Shown one piece after another: positions 50,639 through 59,398 of a DNA stretch of 64,000 nt (within the stretch, counting starts at the first letter, position 1; every line of letters starts with the position of its first letter). The notes under the pieces were generated by a model. That model was given only the letters and a program-made list of their open reading frames with translations, did not search any database and was not told where the DNA came from. Where the stretch lies: the NCBI GenBank assembly GCA_963813975.1, contig CAWFAP010000006.1:1178001-1242000 (forward strand). Direction: 5' to 3'. The translations under genes were made by a program, and so were the position numbers. The DNA comes from RYN-230 sp963813975. GTDB taxonomy: Bacteria > Actinomycetota > Actinomycetes > Streptosporangiales > Streptosporangiaceae.

Positions 50639-53431
50639 TCACTCCTCGGCAAGAAGCTGCGCGGTGGGCAGGCGGCGCAGCAGTTGCGCCGGCAGGATGG
50701 CGGCGCAGGTGGTCACTGCGGCTGCGGCCAGGACACTGGCCAGGGCGGCCAGCAAGAGCCGCAACGGAACCTGTCCGGTGAACTCCGCCGTGGCGGCCAG
50801 GCCCGCGGCGGCGCCGGTGACCGACCCGGCCACGCCGATCAGCAGTGCCTCACCGATGACCAGGCGGCCGAGGGCGGACTCCGGCCACCCGAGCGCTCGG
50901 AGCGTGGCGAGCTCGGCGGATCGCTCGCGGATGCCCAGCGCGACAACGTCGGCCACGGCCACCACCCCGAGGGCCACGGTGGCGACCACAGCCACGTAAT
51001 CGACGGCCCGGACCTGGACGGCTACCGCGTCACCGAGCAGCGAGCCGACCACGACCCCGCGGAACGCCAGCGTCACCCCGGTGACGAGGGTCAGTGCGGC
51101 CACCCCGACCGCCAGGCTGAGGGCGCCGACGACCGAGCGGCCTGGCGTACGCAGGACGTTCACCAGGGCCAGGCTGCCCAGGCCGGCCGGGTGGCGGCCG
51201 CGGCGGACGGCCAGGACCGGAGGGCGGACGGATGCGACCGGGTCAGCGCGGGCGGCGAGCCAGGCCGGCCCGGTACCGGCCGCGACGGCCAGGACCACCG
51301 CGGCAGGCACGGCCAGGGCGGCGCGGCCGGGCGACGCGTGCAGGCGGAGCGCGGCGGAGATGGGCAGGGACGCCAGGCCGCCGAGGATGCCCGCAGTCAG
51401 CCCGATCAGTGCCAGCTCGCCCAGTGCCACGGTGAACAGCCGGGCCCGGGTCCAGCCCAGGCTGGCGAGCACCCCGAGTTCCTGCCGCCTGCCGCGGACC
51501 GCAGCGGTCGCCGAGTTGGCCACGAACAGCGCGCAGACGACGAGGATGAGCACGAACAGCAGGACACTCTTCCTATCGACAGCGGCGAGGATGGCTACCG
51601 CGACGCCCTTCTTGACCCAGCCCTCGTGCAGCGTCAGGGCGGGCTGCCCGTACCGGCCCGCGGGCAGCGTCACGGTCGTGGGGGCGGGTGACGACCCGGT
51701 GACGATGTTGACGTCCAGCCCGGTGCGGACCGCGATCTGCTGGGCCACCTCCTTGATCCGCTCCAGCGAGACCGGGTTCGGGCCGGTGACGTCGGCCACC
51801 CGGACCCGGATCACGCTGATCGGGTCGCTGGCGTGCAGGTTGCCACCGAACACGGAGCTGTTCTGCAGCGTGGGAAGGGCAGCGAGCGTGGTAATGAGCT
51901 GGACTGGCTGGCTCACGTATCCACCGAGGTTCAGGTCCGGCTGGAGGTCAGCGCCGTGCAGGGCGCTGGTGCTGGCCGTGCCGACCGGGGCCGCCGCAGT
52001 CGGGTGATAGGGCCCCAGCGGCACCCCGGACAGCCGGTCGAGGTCAGAGATCCGGCCCGGGTCAAACACGCCGACTGCTCGCGGGACCGGGGCCGGGTCC
52101 ACGTTGCCCGTCACGCTGAGGTTGGTCATCTTGTGCTCGCTCACCGCCCGGTAGGAGGTCGCGGCGTTGTCCATCGGCGGCCCGTGCGCGCCGGGCAGCT
52201 GCATGGACCACACCGAAGCCGGGCTGGTTGCCCGGTTGGCCACCAGGCGGCCCGCACTATCCCGGTGGTACCGGGTCGGCCCCACGCTCCAGTAGCCGCC
52301 CAGGCCCTGGCTGAAGTGCCGGTGCCCGGTACCGGTCATCTCGGCCAGCAGCTGCTGGTAGGCCTGGGCCGCGGTGACCCGGACCGCGCTCACCGGCTGA
52401 CCGGCGGCGGTGGAGTCCCGGCGCAGGGCGGCCGGGTCGAGCCGCGGCGGGCCGGCCGGCCGGGCCAGCCGCTCCACCTGGGTCACCGCGTACTCGCCGA
52501 CCCCGCTCCGCGCCGCGGCCAGCACCGGGAACGTGGTGAACGCAAGACTGCCCGGTCCTGACGTCATCGCGGGCCCGGCTTTCTCACCGAGGTAGCGGCC
52601 GGAGGTGACCGCCCGGTTCAGGCCGTCCAGCTTCGCCTCGGCGGCCGGGTCGACGGCCGCGATCAGCATGGGGAAGCTCCAGTACATCGCGAATCCTGGG
52701 TGCTGGGCGGTGAGGCCTTCCCAGGACCCTCCGCCGGACATCCCGGTAACCCGCGACCAGCACCACAGGCTGGCCTGCTTGGCGGGGCCGAACGGCGGTT
52801 CGGTCGTCCGCAGCGGGTAGCCGTCACACGTTCTCGCCTCGGCCCCGGACGGCAGCCGCTCGAGGACCGCTGCCCCGGTCTGCTGCTGCCGGATCGGGTT
52901 GCTGGTGAGGTACACGTACGACGGCGGCTGCCGGATGCGCATGCGGCCCGCCTCGCTCACCCACGTCGTGCTCAGCCGGTAGAGCTGCCGCCCCGGGCCC
53001 GCCGCAGCCCTCGCCGGCAACCGGGCGGTGACCGGAACGATCGGCATGCCGTAGCCCACCATGGCGATCGGCGCCGCCACCGAGACTCCCGGGAGCTGCG
53101 CGATCTCGTGGTACTGCCGCAGGCTGATGCCGCCATAGATGCCGGACAGGAAGTTCGGCTGGACGGTGCCCGTGCTGCTCTCCAGCTGCGTCCTGGACCT
53201 CTCCGGGCGGACCAGGATGTCGTAAGCGGCCCGGAAGTGCGCGGTCACCGTGCCGACCGTCCGCAGCTGCGAGGTGCGGGCGCTCGCGGTCAGCACGCAG
53301 AAGGCGGTCACCGCGACCAGCATCCCCAGCAGCAGGGCCGCTGACCGGGCAGCCCGGTAGCGCAGCTGCGACCAGGCCAGCCTGCTCACTGTGATCGACC
53401 TCCCGGGCCGTGCCCGCCGTTGCCGGGTCAT
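50639..53431 (-). CDS. FtsX-type ABC permease, 930 aa
   Basis: A large MacB-like permease with an N-terminal helix (ALLLGMLVAVTAFCVLTASA, split at AVTAF), a ~580-residue external domain, and two FtsX membrane blocks near residues 645-760 and 800-925. The first has FVANSATAAVRGRRQELGVLASLGWTR, here as ATAAVRGRRQEL and GVLASLGWTR; the second VALGIRERSAELATLRALGW, read as RERSAEL and RALGW. The very large external domain suggests mechanotransmission. Divergent from padR, with a shared operator. Confidence 0.9.
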   Translation of the reverse strand: MTRQRRARPGRSITVSRLAWSQLRYRAARSAALLLGMLVAVTAFCVLTASARTSQLRTVGTVTAHFRAAYDILVRPERSRTQLESSTGTVQPNFLSGIYGGISLRQYHEIAQLPGVSVAAPIAMVGYGMPIVPVTARLPARAAAGPGRQLYRLSTTWVSEAGRMRIRQPPSYVYLTSNPIRQQQTGAAVLERLPSGAEARTCDGYPLRTTEPPFGPAKQASLWCWSRVTGMSGGGSWEGLTAQHPGFAMYWSFPMLIAAVDPAAEAKLDGLNRAVTSGRYLGEKAGPAMTSGPGSLAFTTFPVLAAARSGVGEYAVTQVERLARPAGPPRLDPAALRRDSTAAGQPVSAVRVTAAQAYQQLLAEMTGTGHRHFSQGLGGYWSVGPTRYHRDSAGRLVANRATSPASVWSMQLPGAHGPPMDNAATSYRAVSEHKMTNLSVTGNVDPAPVPRAVGVFDPGRISDLDRLSGVPLGPYHPTAAAPVGTASTSALHGADLQPDLNLGGYVSQPVQLITTLAALPTLQNSSVFGGNLHASDPISVIRVRVADVTGPNPVSLERIKEVAQQIAVRTGLDVNIVTGSSPAPTTVTLPAGRYGQPALTLHEGWVKKGVAVAILAAVDRKSVLLFVLILVVCALFVANSATAAVRGRRQELGVLASLGWTRARLFTVALGELALIGLTAGILGGLASLPISAALRLHASPGRAALAVPAAVVLAVAAGTGPAWLAARADPVASVRPPVLAVRRGRHPAGLGSLALVNVLRTPGRSVVGALSLAVGVAALTLVTGVTLAFRGVVVGSLLGDAVAVQVRAVDYVAVVATVALGVVAVADVVALGIRERSAELATLRALGWPESALGRLVIGEALLIGVAGSVTGAAAGLAATAEFTGQVPLRLLLAALASVLAAAAVTTCAAILPAQLLRRLPTAQLLAEE

Positions 53432-53494
53432 CCCGAGTATGTGATGCGCTCGCCGCCGCTACCTAGTGGCTATCCAACAGTGCAACCGGACTGT

Positions 53495-53511
53495 TACCTA
53501 GCTACTAGGTA
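53495..53511. promoter_or_regulatory. Perfect palindrome, putative PadR operator
   Basis: TACCTAG-cta-CTAGGTA, 17 bases, lies in the 123-base gap between padR and the exporter. A further half-site TACCTAG is at 53460-53466. The arrangement allows PadR to repress both directions. Confidence 0.78.
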
Positions 53512-53554
53512 ATAAGGGTTCCGTTCGGGTTCGGCGAGGCGGGAGACTGAGATC

Positions 53555-54202
53555 ATGGCCCTTCATCACGCCGTTCTGGCCCTGCTGGCGGTCAAGCCTG
53601 CCCATGGCTACGAGCTCAAGAGCAGCTTCGACGAGGCGGTCGGGGACCAGTGGGGCGGGCTGAACATCGGGCACCTCTATCAGTTGCTGGACCGGCTGAG
53701 CCGGGACGGCCTGATCGAGTCGGAGCGCCAGCCCCAGCCGGTGAAGCCGGACCGGCTAGTGCACCGGCTCACCCCGGCCGGCCGGGAGGAACTGGAGCGC
53801 TGGCTGGCCGCCCCGAGCCCGCGGGCCCGGGGCTACCGGGACGATTTCTTCCTCAAGGTCATGGCCGCGGCGCAGATTGGCGACGCGGAGGCGCTGCACC
53901 AGGTGCTCTCGAGGCAGCGCGCGCACCTGCTCCGGGAGCTGCACAGCCTGGCTGATGCCCGGACAGGCCTGGCTGCGGGCCGTTCGCAGGCCGGCCCGTC
54001 CCCGGTCGTGGATCTCCTGCTCACCGCGGCCGAGCTGCATGCCCGCGCGGATCTCGGCGTCGTCAACGCGGCGGAGCAGGGTCTGCGCCCGGAGGTGCTG
54101 GCAGCGCTGCACGTGTCCGGGGGCGGCCCGGAGGCCGGCGACGGCTTCGCGGAAGACGGCGGCGTGGCCGCCGACGCCGGCGGCCTCCTGGGTGACGGGT
54201 GA
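53555..54202 (+). CDS. PadR-family regulator with long C-terminal domain, 215 aa
   Basis: A winged-helix N-terminus (ALHHAVLALLAVKPAHGYEL, split at LLAVK, then LNIGHLYQLLDRLSRDGLIE, split at LDRLS) followed by a helical C-terminal domain, the long PadR/VirR form. It sits beside an ABC exporter whose promoter has its palindrome, so it is probably a ligand-responsive repressor of drug or peptide export. ATG 53555 has GCGGGAGA upstream. Confidence 0.9.
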   Translation: MALHHAVLALLAVKPAHGYELKSSFDEAVGDQWGGLNIGHLYQLLDRLSRDGLIESERQPQPVKPDRLVHRLTPAGREELERWLAAPSPRARGYRDDFFLKVMAAAQIGDAEALHQVLSRQRAHLLRELHSLADARTGLAAGRSQAGPSPVVDLLLTAAELHARADLGVVNAAEQGLRPEVLAALHVSGGGPEAGDGFAEDGGVAADAGGLLGDG

Positions 54203-54684
54203 CATCAGCGCCCCTGATGTGAACGCCCGTGATCAGCTACCGGGTAGCCGCGGGCGGAGCCGCGCAGCCCGCGGTCGTCCACCCCGGCGCCAGCCAGCCG
54301 CGGCCGGGTGGGGAGGGCCGTCGAGTCATCACGACTCTTTCCGTTGCCGATGAGCGGGTAATCAACTATTTCCGCCTGAACGGCGACCTTTGAGGTCAGT
54401 TTTCCGCACTCCAGATCCCCAGGTCAACGGGCTTCCCGCACCCGCGGCCCACGGTGCTGACCAGGGCAGATACTGACAACTGGGCGAGCCGTCAGCGCCA
54501 CGCGGCGTGATGGTGTTCAATGGTCGGTGGTTGTCGTCGAAGTTCGTGAGCGTGTCGGCGCCGGTTAATCCGTTAGCCGGAGCCGTGGATCACAGAGTGC
54601 CCCGCCGTTGAAGGGCAGACTGTCGCAGCAACCCGGGAGACACGTCCGTGGATCCCGATAATCGTTCCCGTAGGAGAAGAGCAC
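54203..54684. other. Long intergenic region and leader of the cold-shock gene
   Basis: About 480 bases with no gene on either strand that I can support. The last ~180 bases probably form the untranslated leader of the cold-shock gene, which is often long in this family. No clear promoter boxes. Confidence 0.5.
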
Positions 54685-54888
54685 GTGGCTCAGGGCACCG
54701 TGAAGTGGTTCAACGCTGACAAGGGCTATGGTTTCATCGCCCCTGATGACGGCACCGCCGACGTCTTCGTACACCACACCGCAATCCAGACCGACGGTTT
54801 CCGCAGCCTGCAGGAGAACCAGCGCGTCGAGTTCACCGCAGGGCAGGGCCCGAAGGGTCCGCAGGCTGAGCAGGTCCGCCCGGTCTGA
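54685..54888 (+). CDS. Cold-shock protein, CspA family, 67 aa
   Basis: A single cold-shock domain. MAQGTVKWFNADKGYGFIAP contains RNP1 (KGYGFI), and DVFVHHTAI is RNP2, giving an OB-fold that binds single-stranded RNA or DNA. GTG 54685 with AGGAGA eight bases upstream. In actinobacteria such genes are usually highly expressed RNA chaperones, not strictly cold-induced. A strong terminator follows 50 bases past the stop. Confidence 0.96.
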   Translation: MAQGTVKWFNADKGYGFIAPDDGTADVFVHHTAIQTDGFRSLQENQRVEFTAGQGPKGPQAEQVRPV

Positions 54889-54937
54889 CCGGACCCGGTT
54901 GCTCAGGCGGCCAGACCGCCTACGGCCGGCATTCTGC

Positions 54938-54980
54938 AAGTGCGCGGGCAGTCCCGACCGGGGCTGCCCGCGCACTTTTT
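54938..54980 (+). terminator. Rho-independent terminator of the cold-shock gene
   Basis: AAGTGCGCGGGCAG (54938-54951) pairs perfectly over 14 bases with 54964-54977, around a 12-base loop, and is followed by a T run (to 54980). It is the clearest terminator in the window. Confidence 0.93.
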
Positions 54981-55093
54981 GCTTTCCTTTACCCTAACGG
55001 CGCCGTGGCTGGCCCGGGCCGGCCCGTGCGGGCGCCTATAAGGGCAGGCCGAAGAACCCGGCACTCCGGCAAACCAGGAATTAGCTAGATAAA

Positions 55094-55109
55094 AAGTTTG
55101 ACAAAACTT
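55094..55109. repeat. Inverted repeat over TTGACA
   Basis: AAGTTT-gaca-AAACTT, six-base arms. TTGACA (55098-55103) overlaps it and would be a perfect -35, but no -10 stands 17 bases downstream. Confidence 0.55.
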
Positions 55110-55143
55110 CCGGCCGTACACCACACTTCCGGCCGTACACCAC
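55106..55143. repeat. Tandem 19-base direct repeat
   Basis: The unit acttccggccgtacaccac occurs twice head to tail, at 55106-55124 and 55125-55143, without mismatch. It lies in a convergent gap where no gene start is expected. Confidence 0.9.
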
Positions 55144-55298
55144 GACATCCGCAGAGCCGAGGCCGGCGAAGAAGAGCCGGTGAATTTCGCGGGAGTTCTT
55201 AGTTCCACGGCTGGCCGGTCAGTTCACCCAGCCACCCGGCCTGGTTCGCCCCGGCAGGGCCGTCTCGTGCTGAGCCTCCGCGTACCGGCGCCCGGGGC

Positions 55299-56177
55299 TC
55301 AGCGCGTCCCCCTGATTAAGCGGCGCTTGCGCGGACGGCCGGAGTCGGTCAGGTGGTCGGGCCGCAGCCCGAAGAACAGGGCCAGCATGACCAGCAGGTC
55401 GAGGATCGCGATCAGGCCCCCGATGTAGGGCCCGGGACCGCCCAGCGAGGCCAGGTACCCGCAGAAGGCGAGGACCACGATCATGGCGCTCAGCGCCCGT
55501 GGCCGCCCGCTCTGCGCCAGCCGTTCCGGCACCTCGTACGGCGCGCGCTGCACGTAGTTGCTGGTCGCTGCCTTCTCCTGGGCGATCTTGAGCCACAGGT
55601 CGTACAGTTCGGGCGCCTTGTCGCGAAGCATGATCGCCTGCTCCGCCGGGGGCGTGTCCTGGTCGGTATCCGGGCGGTGGTCCATCTTGTCACCGATCCG
55701 TTCGTACACCTGGCTGGCGATCTGGTCGATGTCCAGCGGGGGAGCGGTGCCGTCGGGTGGAGCGGTGGCGCCCGGGCCGGCCGCCCGGCCCGCGGACGGG
55801 GCCGGGGCCGCCGGCTGAGCCGCCGCCGTGCCGTCCGGTGGATGGGTCAGCGAGGCCTGGGGCGGACTGGCCGGCCCAGGCGATGGGGGAACCGGGTCAG
55901 GCGAGGCCGGCCGGGCCGCGCTGGGCGGCGCGGCGGGCGCGTCCGGCGGCTCGGCCAGGCCAGGGCCGGCTGCCCCGCCAGGATTCGGAGCGGTGCCTGG
56001 GTGCGCCACCCCGAAGCCGGGCAGCGGGGCACGCGGGTGACGCGGAGTCCGCGGGGCAGGCGGGCCCGGCGTCCCGGGCGGCGGCGTCCCGGGCGGCGGC
56101 TGCTCGGGCGTGCTGCCCAGGCCGGGCCCCGGATCGGGCGGGCGGCCGGACTCGGCGGTGCCGTCATCGTCAGTCAC
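55299..56177 (-). CDS. Proline-rich protein with C-terminal membrane hairpin, 292 aa
   Basis: The first ~160 residues are extremely Pro/Ala/Gly-rich and probably disordered. A helical stretch follows (IASQVYERIGDKMDHRPD, then PELYDLWLKIAQEKAATSNY, split at WLKIA), then two hydrophobic segments (AMIVVLAFCGYLASLG and GGLIAILDLLVMLALFFGL) and a basic tail. The membrane part resembles DUF2335-like or holin-like proteins only loosely. The GTG start overlaps the upstream stop by four bases. Function unknown. Confidence 0.72.
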   Translation of the reverse strand: MTDDDGTAESGRPPDPGPGLGSTPEQPPPGTPPPGTPGPPAPRTPRHPRAPLPGFGVAHPGTAPNPGGAAGPGLAEPPDAPAAPPSAARPASPDPVPPSPGPASPPQASLTHPPDGTAAAQPAAPAPSAGRAAGPGATAPPDGTAPPLDIDQIASQVYERIGDKMDHRPDTDQDTPPAEQAIMLRDKAPELYDLWLKIAQEKAATSNYVQRAPYEVPERLAQSGRPRALSAMIVVLAFCGYLASLGGPGPYIGGLIAILDLLVMLALFFGLRPDHLTDSGRPRKRRLIRGTR

Positions 56178-56476
56178 GCGGAAACGTCCACGCCATTCGT
56201 CCGGGTACCGCGCATGACCGCCTCAGAATGCGCGTCCTCGATTGTTTTCGCGGCGAGCTGGAACGGGCCCTCAGGGGGAACATTCCCGGGTTCCGGCATC
56301 TCGGCGCGGAGCGCCCGGTAGATGACAGCGCCGGTGATATCGAAAAGCGTGGCGGCGCCAAAGGCAAATGCGCGGATCCGGCCCGCTGACCTGTCCGTTG
56401 GCATAAGCGGTACTTTCCCGCTTAGGCGCGGCACAAAACTGTTGCCCAGTTCGGCCGTATCGCCCGGCATTACCAC
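56174..56476 (-). CDS. Hypothetical small protein, coupled to the proline-rich membrane protein, about 100 aa
   Basis: A short protein with one possible weak hydrophobic segment (IRAFAFGAATLFDITGAVIY, split at AATLF). Its family is not recognised. Start is GTG 56476 or ATG 56470, neither with a strong ribosome site. Its stop overlaps the next start (GTGA), so the two form a translationally coupled pair. Confidence 0.6.
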   Translation of the reverse strand: MVMPGDTAELGNSFVPRLSGKVPLMPTDRSAGRIRAFAFGAATLFDITGAVIYRALRAEMPEPGNVPPEGPFQLAAKTIEDAHSEAVMRGTRTNGVDVSA

Positions 56477-56545
56477 GATAAAGAGGCAATTAGCCGGAAA
56501 TATGCGGGCGTGCTGTCCGGCGGGCGGTCCGCGGTGGCGCGCGGC

Positions 56546-56983
56546 TCAGTCCGTGATAGCGCGCTGCGCCAGGACACGGGCCGGCGTCACCCGGACGACC
56601 AGCTCGCCGGGGACCCCGTTACGGGCCCCGTACTCCGCCGCGCGGTCCGCTCCCACGTACCGCGCGGCCAGCCTGGTCGCGACGTCGAGCAGTTCGGCCG
56701 GGTCGTCGCCGAGCCCGGCGGTGCCCTCGATGAGCACGAACGAGAACGGCGGGACCGGGTCGTCCACGGAGATCGTCACCCGCCCGTCCCGGCGCAGGTT
56801 CCGCCCGGCCACCGTGTCCGCGGCCGTGGTGAGGATGACCTGGAAGTCGCTGGGCATGCCGGACAGCAGGAACCACACCGGCTTGACGTGCGGGCGCCCG
56901 TCGGCCCGCACCGTCGCCAGATGCGCGGTCCGGGTTCCTTCCATCAGGAAGTCCCAGGTCTCCGCGGCCGTCATCACGGGCAT
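56546..56983 (-). CDS. PPOX-class FMN/F420-binding protein, 145 aa
   Basis: A split-barrel flavin or F420-binding protein. TAHLATVRADGRPHVKPVWF, split at RADGR, is the typical first strand pair, and VAGRNLRRDGRVTISVDDPVPP, here as NLRRDGRVTI and VDDPVPP, the second. Relatives in actinobacteria reduce unsaturated or nitro compounds with F420H2 or store flavins. ATG 56983 is preferred (AAGGGG upstream). It stands alone on the minus strand. Confidence 0.88.
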   Translation of the reverse strand: MPVMTAAETWDFLMEGTRTAHLATVRADGRPHVKPVWFLLSGMPSDFQVILTTAADTVAGRNLRRDGRVTISVDDPVPPFSFVLIEGTAGLGDDPAELLDVATRLAARYVGADRAAEYGARNGVPGELVVRVTPARVLAQRAITD

Positions 56984-57118
56984 GACCACCCCTTGTCCGG
57001 ACGGCGCGGCTTCCCGGGCCCGCGCGGGTCTGGCCAGGCTATGCCCGCCCGCTCACCCGAGCCTGGCCGGCCGCGCGGGCTGCGGAGCCGGGCTGGCCCG
57101 GCCCGATCGCGGGGCAGG

Positions 57119-58114
57119 TCAGCAGTGGGCCAGGCTCGCGTCTGGCCCGGTACGGCTGGCCGGCGACGCGGCCGTGACGGCCGGGCGGGTGGCCGGGCGG
57201 GCCGGCCGGTTCCGGGCCCGGTACATCCAGGCGGTGGCGTGCCGAACGCCGCTGCGCGCCGGTATCCCGGTGAGCACCACCTGGTGACCCTCGACGTCGG
57301 TGATCCGCACCCGGAACGGCGCGCCCGCGCCCCGTGTCCCGCCGGACCCGGGCCGTGCGGGGCGCAGCGGCCCGGCCCAGTAGCCGTCGGTGTTAGGGAC
57401 CAGGCGCTGCCACCGGCCGCCAGGCCGGCTGGCGGCGACTGACGACAGCCGGTTGCCGTGGTTGATGACCTGGACGGCCAGGTCTCCCGGCCGCGCGGCC
57501 GGGGCGATCCGCACGGCCAGCGGGCCCCGCAGCGGCGGGTCCACCGCGGGCTGGTAGCTCACCGCGACCGTGCCGGCCCTCGGGGCGGCGATCCGGCCGA
57601 AGGCCGCCCGGCTCAGATCGACCGTGCCTGCGGCGCAGTCCGTGCACACGTCCACAACCTCGGCCCGCACCGCGCCACCCGGCCCGTGGACATCCACATA
57701 GCTGCCGCAGGCCCGGCCGGACGCGTAGCCGCGCGGCGGCAGGCTGGCGTACCACCCCCCGGCCGGGAACGGGCCCAGCCCGCAGCTGCCCGCCGCCTGG
57801 CCGGGGTCGTAGAACACGGCGTGGCCCTCGATCGTGGGCCCGGCCAGCGCGGCACGGGCGGCCAGCGGGCTGGTCATGGAGCCGCCCCCCGCGGTGCCGG
57901 CCGCACTGTCCTGGTCCGCGGCAGCCGCGGCCCCGCCCCCGGCAGCCCCGGACCCGTCCGCGCGCGGCCGAACCGGGCAGCCGCTTCCCGTCAACTTCAC
58001 CGCAACGAAGACCACGACGATGACAGTGACGACGCAGGTGGCCAGCCAGATGTGGTTGCCGTTCCGGGGCTGCCCCGGTCCCGGGCGGCGGTCGCCGGCG
58101 TGAGCTAAGCGCAT
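57119..58114 (-). CDS. Bacterial expansin-like protein, 331 aa
   Basis: A membrane-anchored exported protein: helix at about residues 23-40 (IWLATCVVTVIVVVFVAV), then a Gly/Ala linker, the double-psi beta-barrel domain 1 (about 95-200) and an immunoglobulin-like domain 2. EVVDVCTDCAAGTVDLSRAA, split at CAAGT, contains the conserved Asp of the DLS motif that expansins need for wall loosening. Domain 2 runs from QVINHGNRLSSVAA through FRVRITDVEGHQVVLTGIP. The Trp pair forming the cellulose-binding platform in Bacillus EXLX1 is absent at the start of domain 2 (PGDLAVQVINHG), so cellulose binding may be weak. Confidence 0.82.
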   Translation of the reverse strand: MRLAHAGDRRPGPGQPRNGNHIWLATCVVTVIVVVFVAVKLTGSGCPVRPRADGSGAAGGGAAAAADQDSAAGTAGGGSMTSPLAARAALAGPTIEGHAVFYDPGQAAGSCGLGPFPAGGWYASLPPRGYASGRACGSYVDVHGPGGAVRAEVVDVCTDCAAGTVDLSRAAFGRIAAPRAGTVAVSYQPAVDPPLRGPLAVRIAPAARPGDLAVQVINHGNRLSSVAASRPGGRWQRLVPNTDGYWAGPLRPARPGSGGTRGAGAPFRVRITDVEGHQVVLTGIPARSGVRHATAWMYRARNRPARPATRPAVTAASPASRTGPDASLAHC

Positions 58115-58204
58115 GCCACCAGCTTGCCCAGCGAAGCTGTCCAGTTACGTTAAGTAATGAAACAGTTATGTGCCCGGCAGGCCGGGAACTGGGCTGGCGG
58201 CACC

Positions 58205-59398
58205 TCAGCCGCCTTGCTGGCGGTGCGGTAACGACCCCGGCGGGCGGGCCAGGTCCGGGTCGGCAACATCCGGCGGCGCCAGCCTGGGGACGTCCGGAGC
58301 GGCGCTGGCCAGTCCGGGCCCCACCAGGCCGGACCCGCCCGGGCCCGGCCCGGCCGGGCCGGAACTGACGGGACCGTTGCTGTTGCTGTCCGGGCCAGCG
58401 CTGACGGGACCGGTGCCGGCCGGGCCGGGAGCGCCCGGCTCGGCGCTGGCCCGGGCCGGCCGGATCTCCGGCTCCGCGGCGGGCCGCCGGGGGCGGCGCG
58501 GCTCGCGGTCACGATGCAGCAGGTGCTCGCCTGGCCCGTGGTACTGGCGCAGGCCCGTGAGCGCCGGTGACCTGGCCACCAGGATCACCCCGAGGAGCAG
58601 CGCGAGCAGCCCGGCCACCTGGAGCGCGATGAGCAGGGGCGAGGCGGGGACCTTCTCACGGAAAGCGACCACGCCGAGCGCGATCCCGGCCACCGGCTCC
58701 GCGGCCGTGATCCCGGGCAGCGAGGCGTGCAGCGGGGCCGAGTTGAACGCGCTCTGCATCAGCAACACGGCGATGAAGCCCACCGCGATCAGGGAGTAGG
58801 CCGGCCAGCTGGACAGCAGATCGGTCAGCTCGTGCACGCTGCCCAGGGATCGTACGGTGACCCGGGTCAGCGCGTCCTGGGCGCCCAGCACCAGCCCGGC
58901 GGCCGTCCCGGTCAGCAGGCCGCGCATGTCACCCCGGCGGCGCCGTCCGGCAATGGCGAAGGCGGCGGCCGCGGCGGCGATGGCCGCCCCCGCGTACGGC
59001 CAGTACGCGGGCGAGCCGACTGAGTCCTGCACCGAGGTCACGGACCGGGCGACGGACAGGGCGCTCACCCCGGCCAGCAGGATCACGGCCCCGACCAGTT
59101 CGCGGGCCCGGACCCGCTGGCCGGAGATCCGCCCGGCGATGACCAGCGCGACCAGCAGGTTGGTGGCCAGCAGCGGCTCGGAGAGGGCCAGGACCATATG
59201 GCCTATGACCAGGCCGGACAGCAGCATTCCCGCGATCATCAAGCCCAGGCCGGCCAGCCAGCGCCGCTGCCGCAGCAGGTCGGCCACCAGCCGCACGCGC
59301 AGGTAGTCGGACTGCGGCACGCGCTGCGCCGCGTCCTGCTGCAGTACGAAACCGGCGCCCAGCAATACCGCAGCTATGGCGCCGATGAAGTACCACAC
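58205..59398 (-). CDS. DMT-superfamily transporter, 397 aa
   Basis: Ten hydrophobic helices in two EamA-like halves (about residues 1-140 and 150-290) with LLVALVIAGRISGQRVRARE, split at AGRIS, and ITAAEPVAGIALGVVAF in the typical positions. The last ~100 residues are a Pro/Gly/Ala/Arg-rich tail predicted to be cytoplasmic and disordered, longer than the family usually has. It exports or imports a small molecule that cannot be named. A GTG start is used. The expansin gene starts ~90 bases downstream on the same strand. Confidence 0.87.
   Translation of the reverse strand: MWYFIGAIAAVLLGAGFVLQQDAAQRVPQSDYLRVRLVADLLRQRRWLAGLGLMIAGMLLSGLVIGHMVLALSEPLLATNLLVALVIAGRISGQRVRARELVGAVILLAGVSALSVARSVTSVQDSVGSPAYWPYAGAAIAAAAAAFAIAGRRRRGDMRGLLTGTAAGLVLGAQDALTRVTVRSLGSVHELTDLLSSWPAYSLIAVGFIAVLLMQSAFNSAPLHASLPGITAAEPVAGIALGVVAFREKVPASPLLIALQVAGLLALLLGVILVARSPALTGLRQYHGPGEHLLHRDREPRRPRRPAAEPEIRPARASAEPGAPGPAGTGPVSAGPDSNSNGPVSSGPAGPGPGGSGLVGPGLASAAPDVPRLAPPDVADPDLARPPGSLPHRQQGG

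Larger units (their letters stand above)
54981..55298. other. Convergent intergenic region with repeats
   Basis: The 318 bases between the cold-shock terminator and the end of the membrane-protein gene at 55299 contain no supported gene. An AT-rich patch (55078-55110) includes an inverted repeat and TTGACA, followed by a 19-base tandem repeat. Confidence 0.5.

Noticed and set aside
49883..51691. A 644-codon plus-strand frame across the ABC exporter
   Set aside because: It is antisense to an ATPase with complete Walker and signature motifs and is Gly/Gln/Arg-rich noise.
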